From positions 124,001 through 188,000 of the forward strand of contig NZ_BAJY01000001.1 in the NCBI RefSeq assembly GCF_000613945.1: a stretch of 64,000 nucleotides of DNA, written 5' to 3'. Of the stretch, positions 36,921 through 49,284 are shown piece by piece. Under the pieces are notes generated by a model. It was given only the letters and a program-made list of their open reading frames with translations. It was not told where the DNA came from and did no database searches. This DNA comes from Prevotella falsenii DSM 22864 = JCM 15124. GTDB taxonomy: Bacteria > Bacteroidota > Bacteroidia > Bacteroidales > Bacteroidaceae. Each line of letters opens with the position of its first letter. Position 1 is the first letter of the stretch. A program made the position numbers and the translations under genes.

Positions 36921-39900
36921 TTACGCCACCTCGCTGACCGACTTGTATGCTGCCACGCTCTGCGCTTTCACGATTTTACCGCGGAAGGCCAGACGCGAAC
37001 CGACACTCGTGAACGAGCCCGAAGCATCGTAACTCGCATTCGTGTACGACACACCGCAGCTCGGGTCCGCGTAGTTGCCGCCACGATAGACAACACGGGA
37101 ACTGCCACCATTGAACCAATAATAGTCCGAATAGGAGGTGGAAGACGAACCGGCTACATTTCCCACCGGTATGACGTCCATATATCTGCCATGGGCCACT
37201 GCGGTTATCCACGTGCTGCTCGTCATTCCCTTTACCATACGGACAGAGCCGTCAGGCATAAAGATGCGCCATTTACCGACATTGCCACTGTCGTTTGGTA
37301 CATCCACACAGTCCATCATATCCCACTTATGCCCGTATATATCCTCATAGCCGAGGCAGCAGATGTTATTCACCTGCGTCACTGCGGCACCACCGTACTC
37401 GTCTGCACTCTTGTACCAAGCGAACTGGTGGACGGCATTGTCCACAAGGCTGTTCGTTACGTTGCCGTTTATGCTCTTCGCTTCTTCATAGCCTATTGTG
37501 TCAGTCATACCCCTTGACGCTGTACCCCCCGTTGTACGTGTATTCGTATGCTGTCCTGCTCCGCACTGCTCCTGCACATTCAGACGGCCGTACCACGCAT
37601 AGAACAGGTTGGCAATTCGAGAGTGCATCAACGCATCTATCTGCTGCATACCGCGCTGAACGCTGTAATAATGGAAGTCCGTCCACGTCATGCTCGCAGT
37701 CGTGCTGCCGCCTGTAATGGCCGCCCGCAGCTTGGAGCCGATAACGGTCGAGCCTACCACGGCGCACAGGTGCTCATCACTGGCAACCCAATCAGGCTCC
37801 ATATCCTCTATCCTGTCGCTATTACTCAGTACAACACAGTCGAACTCTGCCGTATTGAGGACAGTGAAGTGCAGGTTCACGGCTTTCTCAGGAATGTCGG
37901 CAATAAGGTACATACCTGCCTCGAACTTGTTGCCGATAGTCGGTACCACGACAGAACTGATAACTTTACCCTCTGCGTCCACGAATATGGAACCGATGAG
38001 GTTCGTGCCGGGAACGCTTGGAAAGCGTACCCGCTTGAAGCCCTCAACGCTCACCTTGCAGACGCTATATGCTGTATCGTTCGTGTAGGAGTCGCGCAAG
38101 GTTTTCTTGCCACTCATTATCTTCTTGTCGGACACAAAGCCATTCTGCGCATTCTTGACCTCTTTCACCATCAATACTGTAGCCTCCGGGCTGACCGGTC
38201 TGTGGGCACTGTCATTGCTGCTGTAACAGCTGTAGTGTCTGCCTTTGAGATAGTCATTGATACCCTTGTACCAGAAGAACGGCTCGTACATCATCCAGTC
38301 GCCTTCAGTGCCGTCCAGCTTCGCCTCCGTGCCGTCTGCATACTTGTTGCTGTCCCTGTCATCCAACGGATAGTAGATGACCTCACCGTCAAGGTTGGGA
38401 ACGACCATGTCCTGTCCTGCCATGTTCACATTGCGCGTCGTGGCTTTCTTTATAACCTTGGCCAGTACCCTGTGCCGCTGCTTCATAATGGCCGAGATAT
38501 GACCGCTCGGCTTGTATGGCGTGCTGCTCCGGTATCCTGTGCCGTTGTCGAGATTAGTTACATTGACGTCATCGGCTATGGAATCGTCAAACTCTATCAT
38601 TGTATAGTCCGGCTGCCTGATGTTCAGTTCGGGGAAGTGGGCGCACAGCCTGCCGTACTCTTCTTCCTCCACATATTTGGTAAGCTGTACCGTACCGACC
38701 AGAGCACAGGTCTCGGTGGCATTGCCCTCTGCGTCCACACCGCCCATATTGGCAAATCGGTTCAGCCAAGTGCCGTCATCGGTCTTTTCAATACCGGTTA
38801 CACGCAGACGCTCCACGCCAGTACAGCGCAGAAGCAGCGTTTCCCAGTTGATGTTCGGGCAGCCGTCCACGATGAGCGTCTTAACGCCTGAATAACTTTC
38901 AAGGCTCAGACCGTTTACCGTCAGCTTGGTCAGATATTCGAGCCTCAGTACATTCAGTGTGCCGGGAAGCAGGGCTGTCGTTACAGGCGCACCCTTGGCG
39001 AATGTAATGCTCTTTGGCTGTGTGCCGCGTGCATCGAGATACTCCAGCTTGGTCTGGTTGGAGAAATCAAGTTCCGTGGAGGTGCTGCCACCTGTCTTGG
39101 CTTGTCGCTGATTTCTTAGGTTCACCGTCCTGAGCTGACGGCAACTGCCGATGTTCAGCCACCATCGTGCTGCCCTCCGTGCCCGAATGGAGGTTCAACT
39201 CCCTAAGTGAGGTACACTTGCCGAGGTCAAGTCCGTTCTTCAGGTGGTCGGCTGCGTCCGTCATGTCCAAAACCTGCATGCGGCTTGCGCCATACACGCG
39301 CAGGGGGTCGTTCACCGTATAGGCACCAGTTATCTTCAGTTCAGCCGTCTTGCCCGCTTCCACGATTCCGCTGTTGCCGAGGTTCGGGCTGTTGTTCGTG
39401 CCGTAGCCGAATGCGTAAACCTCGCCGGCGGTTATCCTGAGCGTATCCGCCGCGTCCGCGTTTGTCCGGGACATATAGAGGTCAATGTTGTCAGAGGTAA
39501 AGCTGCTCGTGCCGTACTTCGCATCGAGCAGGGCGAAGCGGTTTCTGACGAAATAGGTCAGGAACGCCTTGTTGTTGCCTTGCAGGGCATAGATGAACGG
39601 CCACTTCTTGCCGTAGGTGTCCACCATAGCCGGGCGGATGTATTTCAGGTAGCCGCTCTTGTTGTAGGCCCTGTCGCTCCAGTTGCCCATCTGCTCCACG
39701 GTGAGCATGGACAACACGCGCTCTGGTGTCATCTTCGCGCGGTAGTTGGCTGCACAGCGTTTCAGGTCGTCGCCGAAGTTGGCCAGTACGAGGTTCCAAA
39801 GCCAGCTCTCCCTGCCCTCGAAGGCGTACTTGCTTGCCTCCGCGTCCCATGTGTTCCGGTCGAGGGTGTAGTCGTAGGCAAGGAAGCAGTCGTTGCGCTT

Positions 39901-42900
39901 GCCGTCCTGCGTGTCGCCGTCGTAATAGGTGATGTACCACAGCTTGCCGTTCCATGTGCGCAGCAGCATGTTCTTGGCACGCTGGTCCACACTGGCATGG
40001 TAGTCGGTATGGATATAATAGGTAAGCAGGAAGTCCTTGTCAAAGTATTGTTCTATTTCTGAAACGAACTTCGCGCTCCTGAATGTCGTGAGGTCGTCCG
40101 CCTTGGCTCCTTCCGGCACGCAAGCCTTATCCAAGCGAACAGGCGTTTCAGCGCAGTCTGCTGCGTCTCGGACAATCCTGCCCACTTCACGTCGTCCGGC
40201 ACGTTGGTCTCCAAGCCTGCGTCGAAGTTGGCGGCAAGGTCCTCGTCGCTTTCGCTTTGGAACAAGCACGCTTTCTCTCCGTTGTTCAGCGTTTCCAAAG
40301 TCAGCGGGCATTCAGGGACAAATCCGTCCACGCCTTCCATGCCGAAGAGCTTCCCGCTCTTGGATTTCTCATTGTTGAAGTTGTACTGGCCGAAATAGGT
40401 ACTCTCACCGTCTGCCGTCTCCGCGCTGAACACGTCGATAGGGAAGCCGTCGATAGCCGTGCGCACCGTTATGGCGTTGAGGCTCTTCCCGCCCTGCTCG
40501 TACTGGTAGCGCTGTGGAGGTGTCAGAAGTCCCAGTTCCTTCATCACGTCGTTGAAGAGCTTGGCACCGCCGGTGTTCAGACTCATCGACGAGTCCGAAT
40601 AGTCGCTCTTCATACAGTAGAGGTTCATTGCCAAGGCTCCAGGGCGCATGCTGTACTTCCTGCTCTCCACAACCTGACCGTTCACCTCAAGGCTGAGGTT
40701 CGCACCGCCCTTGCTGAAGTAGATGCGGATATTCTTGCTCGGATACTTGGTGGAACTGGTACCCTGTATGCGGATATAGCAGTCGCGCAGGATGAAGTCA
40801 TACTCCTTGCCGAAGGGACTGTAGAAATACACGTCGGCGGAGAAGTCAGTCTTCTTATTGTTGGTCTGGTTCACCTCGTCAAGTCCGCCTTTGCGCACGA
40901 TGCGCAGCACGCCCTTGCCCTTGGCACGCAGCTTATCGATGTCGACATCTCCTGTCTCACCGATGATGTCGTTCTCCTCCCATATACGCATCATGTCCTC
41001 CGTGCTGCCCGCATCGACCATGCGGTTTTCCAACACCTCGTCATCGGTAAGAGGACGGTTGTAAATGCGTATGTTCCGCATCTCAAGGTCTGCCGCCTCG
41101 CTTGACAGGGTAATGCCCACGGGACTGTCCTGACGGAAGTAGTAGCTGCCGTCGTATATGTCCGCACCGGCACGGTTACCGTTCACGTACAATTCCATCA
41201 GCCGCCCATCTGTTCGTTTGCCGATGACAAAAGCGACCTTCAACCACTCTTCCGGGGCGAACTTCGTACCGATCTTTATCTCACGGCTTGCGTCGGCACC
41301 TTCCTCATTGGTGTAATGCAGGATGGTTCCGGTCTTGATACTTGCCTCCACAGGGGTTACGCTCAGTCCCTTGCCGCCGTTCATGCAGCTGATGACCTCA
41401 GCGGTACGGTCCATCACGTTTGTTACCTTGAACTCCATTTCAATAGTCATACCGTTTGCGCCGGCATCTTCCCTGAACAGCTCGTAGCCGATGATGGCCT
41501 TGGCACCGTTGGAGAGTTTCAGGCTGTCGCCTGTCCAGCCGTTGCTTGACCAGTCGAAGCCCTCGAATGCTGTTTTAACGCCGTTCGATTCCCATTTTGC
41601 AGGATTGCTCTCACCATTGCTCCTGCCGGCAGGACTCAGCCGTACCTGCAGACCGTATGAAGCCTCGCCTATATCGATTCCGCTCTCTTCCACGTCAATG
41701 TAAAGGGTATAGGTAGCAGTGCCTGTCGTGAACGCCATCGTCTGCCGTCCCTTCTCGGTAAACCTGTTCTGGTAGGTCTGCATCGTTCTCGGCACGCTGA
41801 CGGTCTGAAGGAGCGTGTCATTCCGTTTTACTGAAAGGGTAGCCGGAGTCTGGTTGGGATCATAGGCAACGAACCTGAACCCGCACGGCTCGTACTGCCC
41901 CACGCTGATGACCGGTTTCAGATGCTCCTGTGCCGTCTGTATCCTACCGTCCGGGTGGGTAATCATCAGACCGATGAACGGCGAGTTGAGCCCGGCTTTC
42001 AGAATGTCGAAATAGACGCTCTCGCTCTTCAGGGTCAGCGTGCCAGCCTCTGCCTCTGCTACCATCTGTACCGTGTGCCGCCCCACGGACAGGCCACTCA
42101 TGGACAGATTGAAGCTGCTGTTGGTCGTTCCGCTGCGGCTTATCGTCTCGGCGTTCCGCTGCGTGCCGTCCACATAGAGGAAGACCGTCTTCGTGCCGCT
42201 TCCGCTCACAGTGAACGGTATGCTCACCGTTTCCGAACTGCCGTATCCACCGGAGAACAGCCCCGACGCGAGGTTGTACGCGGTGGAGAGCGACAGGGTG
42301 ACGGACTTGACCGACACATAGCTTTGCCTGCGCTGCGCTTGCCAGTGGTAGGGTCGGTGGTCGTGGCTATCACATAGATGTCGCTCGTACCCAGCAGCAG
42401 GTACTTGGTGAGGTCGAGGGTATAGGTGCCCTTGCCCACCTCCTTGATGGTTTCGCTGTATGTCGTTGTGGCTCCGCGCTTGATGGTTACCTGTACCGTG
42501 GCTTTCTGCCCCGTGCTCTCGCCGTCCGCCCCTTGGTGGTCGTAGGTGTAGGTCAGCTTTACGGCATCACCCTCCTTGATGGTGGTCTTGTCCACGCCGG
42601 CGGTAAGCACTATTTTCGTGGCGCTGCTGTCACCGCCACTGCCTCCACTGCCGCCTGCAGGAATGTCAGCCGAGGCTATTTCCGCGCCGCTCTTGTTGGT
42701 AAGCGCGAGGCGCACCGTATTCTCATCGTCGCTCAGTTCAGCCGTCATGCCGAAGACGGTACCTGCCTCCACCTCATTGAGTTTGGCTGCCACGGCCTTA
42801 TTCTGGACAGGATTGGTACTGTCAGCGTCGAGGCTCTCGTCTACGTCGATATTGTCTATCGTGAGGCTCACGTTGCCCTCTGCGTCGGCTGTCTGCTTCC

Positions 42901-43816
42901 TGCCGTTCACCGTCAGGCTCTTTATCGTGCCTGCGCCGCCGAAGTCCTCCCAACTGGCTTCCTGCTCCCAGCTGTCGATGTTGGTTCCGACAAACTGCTT
43001 CGTGCGCCATTTACCCAGACTTTCCTCAAAGGTGATGCAGCAGCCTTTGGCACGCTTCTTTTCCTCAACCACCTTGATGGCTGCCCCTAACGTGTAATAG
43101 CCGCTCTCAAGGGGATAGGTTGCTGTTACATTGATAGTGTTTCCACCTCCGCTGCCAGTGATTTCCGAAAGTTCACCGCCTGCCTCGTTCCATACATAGA
43201 GCACGGAGCCCAGCAGATAGAGCTTATCCTTGCGTATCTCATTCCTGTTCTCGGTGAGGTAGAGGTCGGCACCCGGCCAGTTGCCGTAATACTTCCCCTC
43301 GTGTTTACCGGCAAACACCCCCTTGGAGGCAATGAAGTACACACCGGCTACCGTCGAGGCACTCTGTTGCTCAATAGCGGCGTCTGCCAGTATGCCGTCA
43401 AAGCGCGCCGTGGCTCCGTTCAGGGCTTGTACTGCCACATCTTCGTACTGGTCGATGACCTGCTGGGCGGAGGTCTTAACCTGTTCGAGTTCTTCCACGG
43501 CCTTTCCTGCTGCCTGCGCTGCCTCCTGTGCTGCCTGTGCCTTCGTGTCGGCATTGGTGGCTGCCTGCCCGGCCTTTCCCGCCGCGGTATCTGCCGCCTT
43601 CTTGGCTGCCTGAGCCTGCACTGCCGCATCAATGGCAGGCTTGCCCAGCAGACTTATCGGAACCGTTACCAGTTCCTCGCCGCGCATCGCTGGCAAGGTC
43701 TTCACACCGTCGAGGCTCTGCACCTCCTGCAGCTCGGTTACACTCTGGCTCTCGCTCTTGATTTGTGAGAGTATGTCCTGCTTCAAATCCTGTCTTTCTT
43801 GTTCTGTCAGTGCCAT
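36921..43816 (-). CDS. Giant tail fibre with CotH-kinase-like and C-type-lectin-like modules, frameshifted
   Basis: About 2,297 residues read across four overlapping frames, with breaks at about 42323, 40131 and 39150; short indels restore continuity, e.g. one A at 40131. Order: N-terminal tail-attachment part with an Ala-rich coiled coil (about 60-130), Ig-like segments, a LamG-like lectin fold (about 740-880), then a CotH-like region (about 1000-1310) with RIQGTSSTKYPSKNIRIYF, SMSLNTGGAKLFNDVMKELG, HTDYHASVDQRAKNMLL and the acidic ITYYDGDTQDG. Leucine-rich BspA-like segments follow (about 1520-1720). The last about 190 residues form a lectin/formylglycine-enzyme-like fold ending VYRGGNYAD ... 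GSRLAF. It should be the host-recognition fibre. Confidence 0.75.
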
Positions 43817-43846
43817 ATCGTTATGATTTATATTTGTTATTTGTTG

Positions 43847-46071
43847 CTAATTCTGTCTGTTGATTATTCTCGCAGTATACTGAGTGCTGAAGCCATCTAT
43901 CTGTGCAGTGCGCTCCGGATCATACACCAGTAGCAACTCCACAGTGTCTCCTTGTCCCATTGTCATATCCCCCCACTGTTCGCCATTCCAAGTGGTAAGC
44001 AGCGGATAGTTTTCTTTGTCCCAAGGTGTCTCCTGCTTGCTGTTTTTGGTCTTGTTACGGCCGAATATCACAAAGTCGCTCGCTCCTAAATCGGAGGTAA
44101 TGATCAGTCGGAAGGCAAATGGTGTGTTCTGTCCTATACCCAGAGCAGAACGCATCGCAGAAAGACGGGGCAGTGCTATGCCGGAGTTGCCTACTGTACA
44201 CGCAACAACCAGACGGTTGCTGTCTTTTATTTCTACATCATAGATGGTATTGGCATTGTCCACTTTCACCTTATCAAAGCGGAATCCGTCCACAAATCCA
44301 TTTAGCGCACCGCTTCCCTTACCTGCAAAGGCGAAGTTTCCGTTCATGGAGTTCTCTATATCGAACACGATACCGTATTTTGGCAAGAAGCCCCATTTCT
44401 TGCGTCGCTGTCGGTATAGTCCGTTGCCGTGTCTACAAGCCTTGCGAGCATAGGCTGCCCAAGGCTGTTCCATGTTCCGAAAATTGCCTGCCGGTCTTTG
44501 GCGTTGAAACCTATCATCGTGTCATACAGGAACAAACCATCCCTGTCATCCACAACTTTATAGCTACCGTCCGGCTGCAATACACGGCTTGACACACCGA
44601 TATGGTTTCCACTGATGGCAAATCCGCCAATGTATCCTGTCTCAGCATTGACATCGCCTCCAAACTTTCCGTTCTTTGCCTCAATGCTACCGTCGGGAAG
44701 TATTCTGAAATTGCCGTTCGCCGTTACCAGTCCCTCCAATTTGATGTTGTCGGCAAGCAACTTGATGACTGTATGCGTATTACCGTCTGCGTCGGCTTCT
44801 TCCACTGCCACACCAATAAGAGCGAGCTTGCCGTCGGGTCCCTGTGCGTAGATGCCGCTACCCTCAGCCTTTACCATGATGCCACTCTCGGCAAGCACAC
44901 GCCCGTCCTTGTCGAAATTCTGGGCGGCAATCTTCACCAGTTTCTCGCTCTGCTCGAACAGCGTGCGGTACTTGTAGGTCAGGCTCTCAATCTTGTCCGT
45001 ACTCAATATTAGCATATAAAGGTAGATGTCGCCCGTAAAGCTCAGCTTGAAGTCGCCCGTGCCGTTCCAAAGTCCGTTGCAGGTGTATTGCTTGTATCCC
45101 TCCGTCGGCGCAAGCACCTCCTTCACCTCCAGCGAGTTGAAGTTCTCAAAGCCGGTCTTGTCCACATTCTCGAATCGCACCTTCAGCGTGCCCTCTGTGG
45201 CACAGCGGTAGAAGAAGCTCAGATAGATTGGCAGGGCTTCTTTCTTTCCGTTACTATTTGTGCTCATCGGAGGAACACCCTTTAGACTCGCATTCTTTTG
45301 AGATATGTATTTGTTCCTGATACGCACCACAATACGCCCGTCATCTTTCGTAACGCTGGCACCGTCGCCTTTCTTAGTGAGCACTTTGTCGTTGGCCCAT
45401 ACCCATTTGTTGCCAACCATCCAAAATACAGTCTCGTTTTCGGTCAGCCATTTGGACAGTCCTTCGTCGAAGCTCGGATTGTTCAGGTATCCTTTCTCTG
45501 TAGCAAAGTCCTGACGCAGCGCACTCACGCTGCTTGCTATCTTGCCCTCGGTTATCTCGAACTTTGTCTTGATATCCTCACCTGTTACAAGTAGGAAAGT
45601 TCCCTTCAAATAGGCATTGTCACTATAAAGACCGTTGCCGTGAGGCTGCTGGTCTGCCGGGAACCGGTCATCATTGATACCGTCAAGGTTGCCAAGACGG
45701 GCACGCAGACAGTCCTTGAAGTTCTTTGCCTTCACGCCGTCCATCACGTCGATGCGTGGCTGGCCGTCTTCCGTGGCTGAAATGAGAATGATGTTCTGCC
45801 GTTGTCTATTCTCGGTATTTCCCATCAGCACAACCTCGTCGCTGACTTCCGGGAGTGCTCCTGTGAATTCCGTCTTGGCTATTTTCACACCCTTGGTATC
45901 CGTTTCAGCAACCTCTACCCAATAATGCTTCATCTGCCCACCACTGAAGGTTTGGCAGCGCATCAGGTCGTGTGCCTCGAAGGTGTTGTCCTGTTCAAAC
46001 TCTATGTAATAGGAGCTGTCCTGTTCGCTGACTGCCTTTATCTTGCCATTGGCCGCGCTCACGCAGATCAT
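43847..46071 (-). CDS. Phage tail tip/fibre-associated structural protein, frameshifted
   Basis: About 741 aa in two frames joined at about 44403, where one base is missing between SDA and KKWGF on the coding strand. The N-terminus MICVSAANGKIKAV is beta-rich and hub-like, with a middle region repeating phage-style sections (FRILPDGSIEAKNGKFGGDV, GYIGGFAISGNHIGV) typical of tail proteins that sit just before the fibre. The C-terminal part has FGRNKTKN and ends ARIINRQN. No enzyme motif is seen. It lies between the tail hub and the giant fibre and is likely to join them. Reads as one gene if the indel is an error. Confidence 0.7.
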
Positions 46072-46076
46072 ACCGC

Positions 46077-46598
46077 CTAGCTGCGCATCTTCTCAATGAG
46101 CAGCTCCAGTACCGTCATGGTCTGCCGTACCGTCAGTTTGTCGATACAAAGATAGGTTACACCATCTTCATCTCTCCACAACTTAAAGCCCTCGCCAAGC
46201 AGTCCGTCAACAAATGTTCCGGCACTGCGGATGCTGTCCGTTTCCACGGAAGCAAACTGCACATGGTCACCTGTACGTACCGGCTGATCCATATAGTCAT
46301 CAAACTGCCGGTTGTCCCACCGGTCGGAGTCATCTGCCATTTTTGCGTGGTCAGCTTCCTTGGCATGTCCTGCTTCTTCCGCATATTTGGCACGTTCCGC
46401 ATTGCCTGACAGGTCAGCTTTCTTGGCATGGTCAGCCTCTGCCGCATGCGCTGCCTCCTTAGCCTGTTCCGCAATATCGGCCTTGGCTGCGTGCGCCGCT
46501 TCCTTCACCGCCATTCCCCCGTATGCGGTGCCACCCGTCTTGAGAGCTGAGGTCGTTCCCTCGTTTTTCGGCTTCCTGATTATCTTTACATCAATCAT
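46077..46598 (-). CDS. Alanine-rich coiled tail protein
   Basis: A 173-aa protein with a strongly periodic middle: residues about 33-92 repeat A-x-x-A-x-(H/K)-A-(K/E)-x-A (for example KEAAHAAKADIAEQAKEAAH), then DRWDNRQFDDYMDQPVRTGDH and a beta-rich end KLTVRQTMTVLELLIEKM. The repeats predict a long trimeric coiled coil or helical stalk, and the DRWDNRQFDDY motif is commonly seen in Bacteroidota phage tail proteins. Its start overlaps the hub stop by 4 nt, indicating translational coupling. Confidence 0.65.
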   Translation of the reverse strand: MIDVKIIRKPKNEGTTSALKTGGTAYGGMAVKEAAHAAKADIAEQAKEAAHAAEADHAKKADLSGNAERAKYAEEAGHAKEADHAKMADDSDRWDNRQFDDYMDQPVRTGDHVQFASVETDSIRSAGTFVDGLLGEGFKLWRDEDGVTYLCIDKLTVRQTMTVLELLIEKMRS

Positions 46599-49280
46599 CG
46601 TTCTATCTCCTTTATTGTCATTTCCGCCTCGCCCGATTCAAGGTTCCGGCTGATACCCTGAACGAAGAATGTCCTGTCCATAGCCGGGTGCCGGTAATGG
46701 GCGAACATATCCACGATACCGCCTTCCGTGTCTACCAGTTTCTGAACCATTTGTATGCGTGGTTCGTGGTATTCGTTGTAGTAGCTGTCCACATAGAACT
46801 GCTCCGGCTTACCGGCTTCCCTGCGCACGTGGTCATACACGGACCGCACACCCTCGCCCGTGTCCGTATTCATCGGTGTACTCATCTTCACGCTGTCCGT
46901 AACTCCAAGGTTCCGGCTCTCCGAAGAAGTCAGCGCAGAACTTATCCTGAACTCCACGTCGTCTTTCCTGTTCACAAAACGTTCCTTCGTGTCGCTCATA
47001 TACACGATATCGTTGTCCCCGGTGTTGTTCACCAGTCCGTTATCGCTATAAACCTTCACCTCGAACGACTCCACGAATATGCTGCTCACGTGTGCCAGCA
47101 GGGGTATCGTGCTGCTACCCCATTTCGTATGCCGGAAGAAGGTCGGATGCCTGCGTGTAATCACGTCCCACATGGAGTTCACAGGACCCAGTATCATGAA
47201 CCTGACCTGCCCGCTCACTTTGTCTTTTTTTCTGATAGGGATAGCCGTGCCCTCCGCATCTATGCCCAGCTCGTAGCTGATGTTGTTCTGCAAGTCGAAC
47301 TTCGTGCCGATAAGTTTGTCCCCGATTTTCGGGTCGAAGCCTATCGTGAAACTCTGCTGATAGTATTCGTCCTCGCTTGCGCATTTTTCCAACGGCTTGT
47401 ATATTCTCCATTCAAAGTCGCCGGGTTGTCCGGCAGTTCCTTTCTCCACTACGCATTTGTCCCCGATAATCAGCATACAGGCAAACACGGCGATTTTCGA
47501 TATTTGGTCGCTACTGTCGCCTATGGAACTGTATTTGAATTCATATTCCTCCGGTCCTGTTTCCGTAAAAGGCACCAGCGTGCGCTGTGGCTTCGTCCCA
47601 CTGGGGTTCAGATCCAGGTGTCTCCGCGCGCCACCAACGCTGCGTGTAGTAACGCCCGTCGCTGTTGTCTCTGCTCGGAACAGTTCGGTGCCACCACTGA
47701 TTGATACCACCTCCTAATAATGGATTATAATGGAAGGTCGGCTTGTAGTTGTATATAGCCTTAAAAGTGTCGGTTACGGCCATTACCGGATTCAGCACTA
47801 TCTTTCCACTCAGCACGATATAGTTTGTCGTGTTCTCGTCCGATGGGGAAAAGACGCCACCCGTCGTGTTGCCGGTATACACTGCGCAGGGTATGCCCGC
47901 TTTCAGCGTGGCTTCATTTGGATATACCTTGTGCTCGTCCCGATCCTCACCATTGCCGTTCACGCTCACGACGAGGTAGTTAGTCATCGGCACTTTCGAC
48001 ACGGGTGAGTTGTCTGTACCTGCGCTCTTCCTTTCCACCTTCCCCAAGGCAACTATCGCCGTCCCCGGCTCCGTTCCAAGTATATTTGGAAGAACCTGTT
48101 GATTCCTATTGTCCGAGCAATACAGTTCCATCAGGTTTCCCTTGCCATTCCTCGGGAACGACCACTGCGCATTACCCATCACCTGCATAAACCAGTCCGT
48201 GGTTTTCGCACCGTCATAATCCGTCGGATTTCCGTGCGTTATAGCATCAAAAGCACCGATAGCCCTTTTTCCTTCGCCGTCGCAGCTGTACTCCGTCATA
48301 TATTTCTGCTTATTGCTGAAAGGGCTTTTCAGCAGGTCATCGTCCAGAGGACTTTCGATAACGCTCTCCACGCTCTCTATCTTGCAGGTCAGCAGTATCT
48401 GGTTGAACACCTCGCCCACGCTGATGGTCGTGTCCGTGCCGGTAACATTCTTTGTGGAAATATCCACCGTCCGGCGGTTCATCGGCAAACGCTCGCCGCC
48501 CACAATGTCGCGCCAATATATGCTGTCGTTTCCTTTCACGCTCTCCCAAGAGAATATATAGAAAGTGAAACCGTCCTGAACGATGTGCAGGTTCAGGTAT
48601 TTCAGCATTTCCTCCAGCACCTCGTCCTGCTGCCATACCTCGTCCTCGTCAGAGCCGAGGAACAGCAACTCACTCACCGAGAGCTGTCCGAACACGGCGT
48701 GTCTGTTCGCCGTCAGGCTGTCCACGGCACGGCTGCCGTCATAAAGAAAGCGCAGGGAATGACCGCCTTTGATGTCAAGCCCTGCCGTCATATCCGCCAT
48801 TATCTCCTTGATGATGTCCAGCATCGTCCTCTGACTCGCAGAGGCTTTCACCACGCCGTAAAGCACGCCCAGCGCACCCACGTTGCCGTACTTGGCGTAT
48901 TGCAGGGCTGTCAGCACGTCGATGCAGCTCAGCTCTATCTCGTCCTGTTCCTCGTTGTAGCCCTGCGAGTAGGTCTGTGGCTCCACGAAGCCGGCGAACA
49001 GGCACTTCCCTTCCCGGTAGATGTTCACCACTGCGTCCCGGCACGAGGCGCAGAAAAAGTCCGGCACGAAGTTGCGCACCAGCAGCCTCACGCTCGCCTG
49101 ATGGCGTAGCAGCACATCGAAGGTGTCGCTCACCTCGCTCGTGATGTCCACGGGGTCGTCAGTCCAGTCTATCTCGCTGCCCTCGCCGATTTCCAACTCC
49201 TGCCCCCTGTCGCCGTGGGTCAGGATGTGAACCTCTATGCGGTCGTTCCACTCATTGTAGAAATGTCCGTGTATATACAT
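46595..49280 (-). CDS. Tail hub/baseplate-like protein, frameshifted
   Basis: About 895 aa across two frames; the break at about 47568 is in a TTTT run of the coding strand, and one T less restores AFTETGPEEYEFKY. The N-terminal half starts MYIHGHFYNEWNDRIEVHIL and contains VDITSEVSDTFDVLLRHQAS and DVLTALQYAKYGNVGAL, the profile of distal-tail/central-hub proteins that cap the tape measure in siphoviruses. The C-terminal half carries RRHPTFFRHTKWGSS and FFVQGISRNLESGEAEMTI. It follows the tape-measure gene, exactly where a hub is expected. Confidence 0.7.
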
Positions 49281-49284
49281 TGCC

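Noticed and set aside
37548..38891. 447-codon open frame on the plus strand opposite the tail fibre
   Set aside because: It mirrors the coding frame of the fibre, has no start context or family likeness, and contains low-complexity V/R/H-rich runs typical of antisense shadows.
39067..43816. Programmed frameshifts in the giant fibre
   Set aside because: The three breaks lack slippery sites and a control mechanism, and the same kind of break occurs in many host genes, so indels are more likely.
48099..49109. 336-codon open frame on the plus strand opposite the tail hub
   Set aside because: Antisense shadow of a GC-rich phage gene, rich in His/Val/Arg with no domains.
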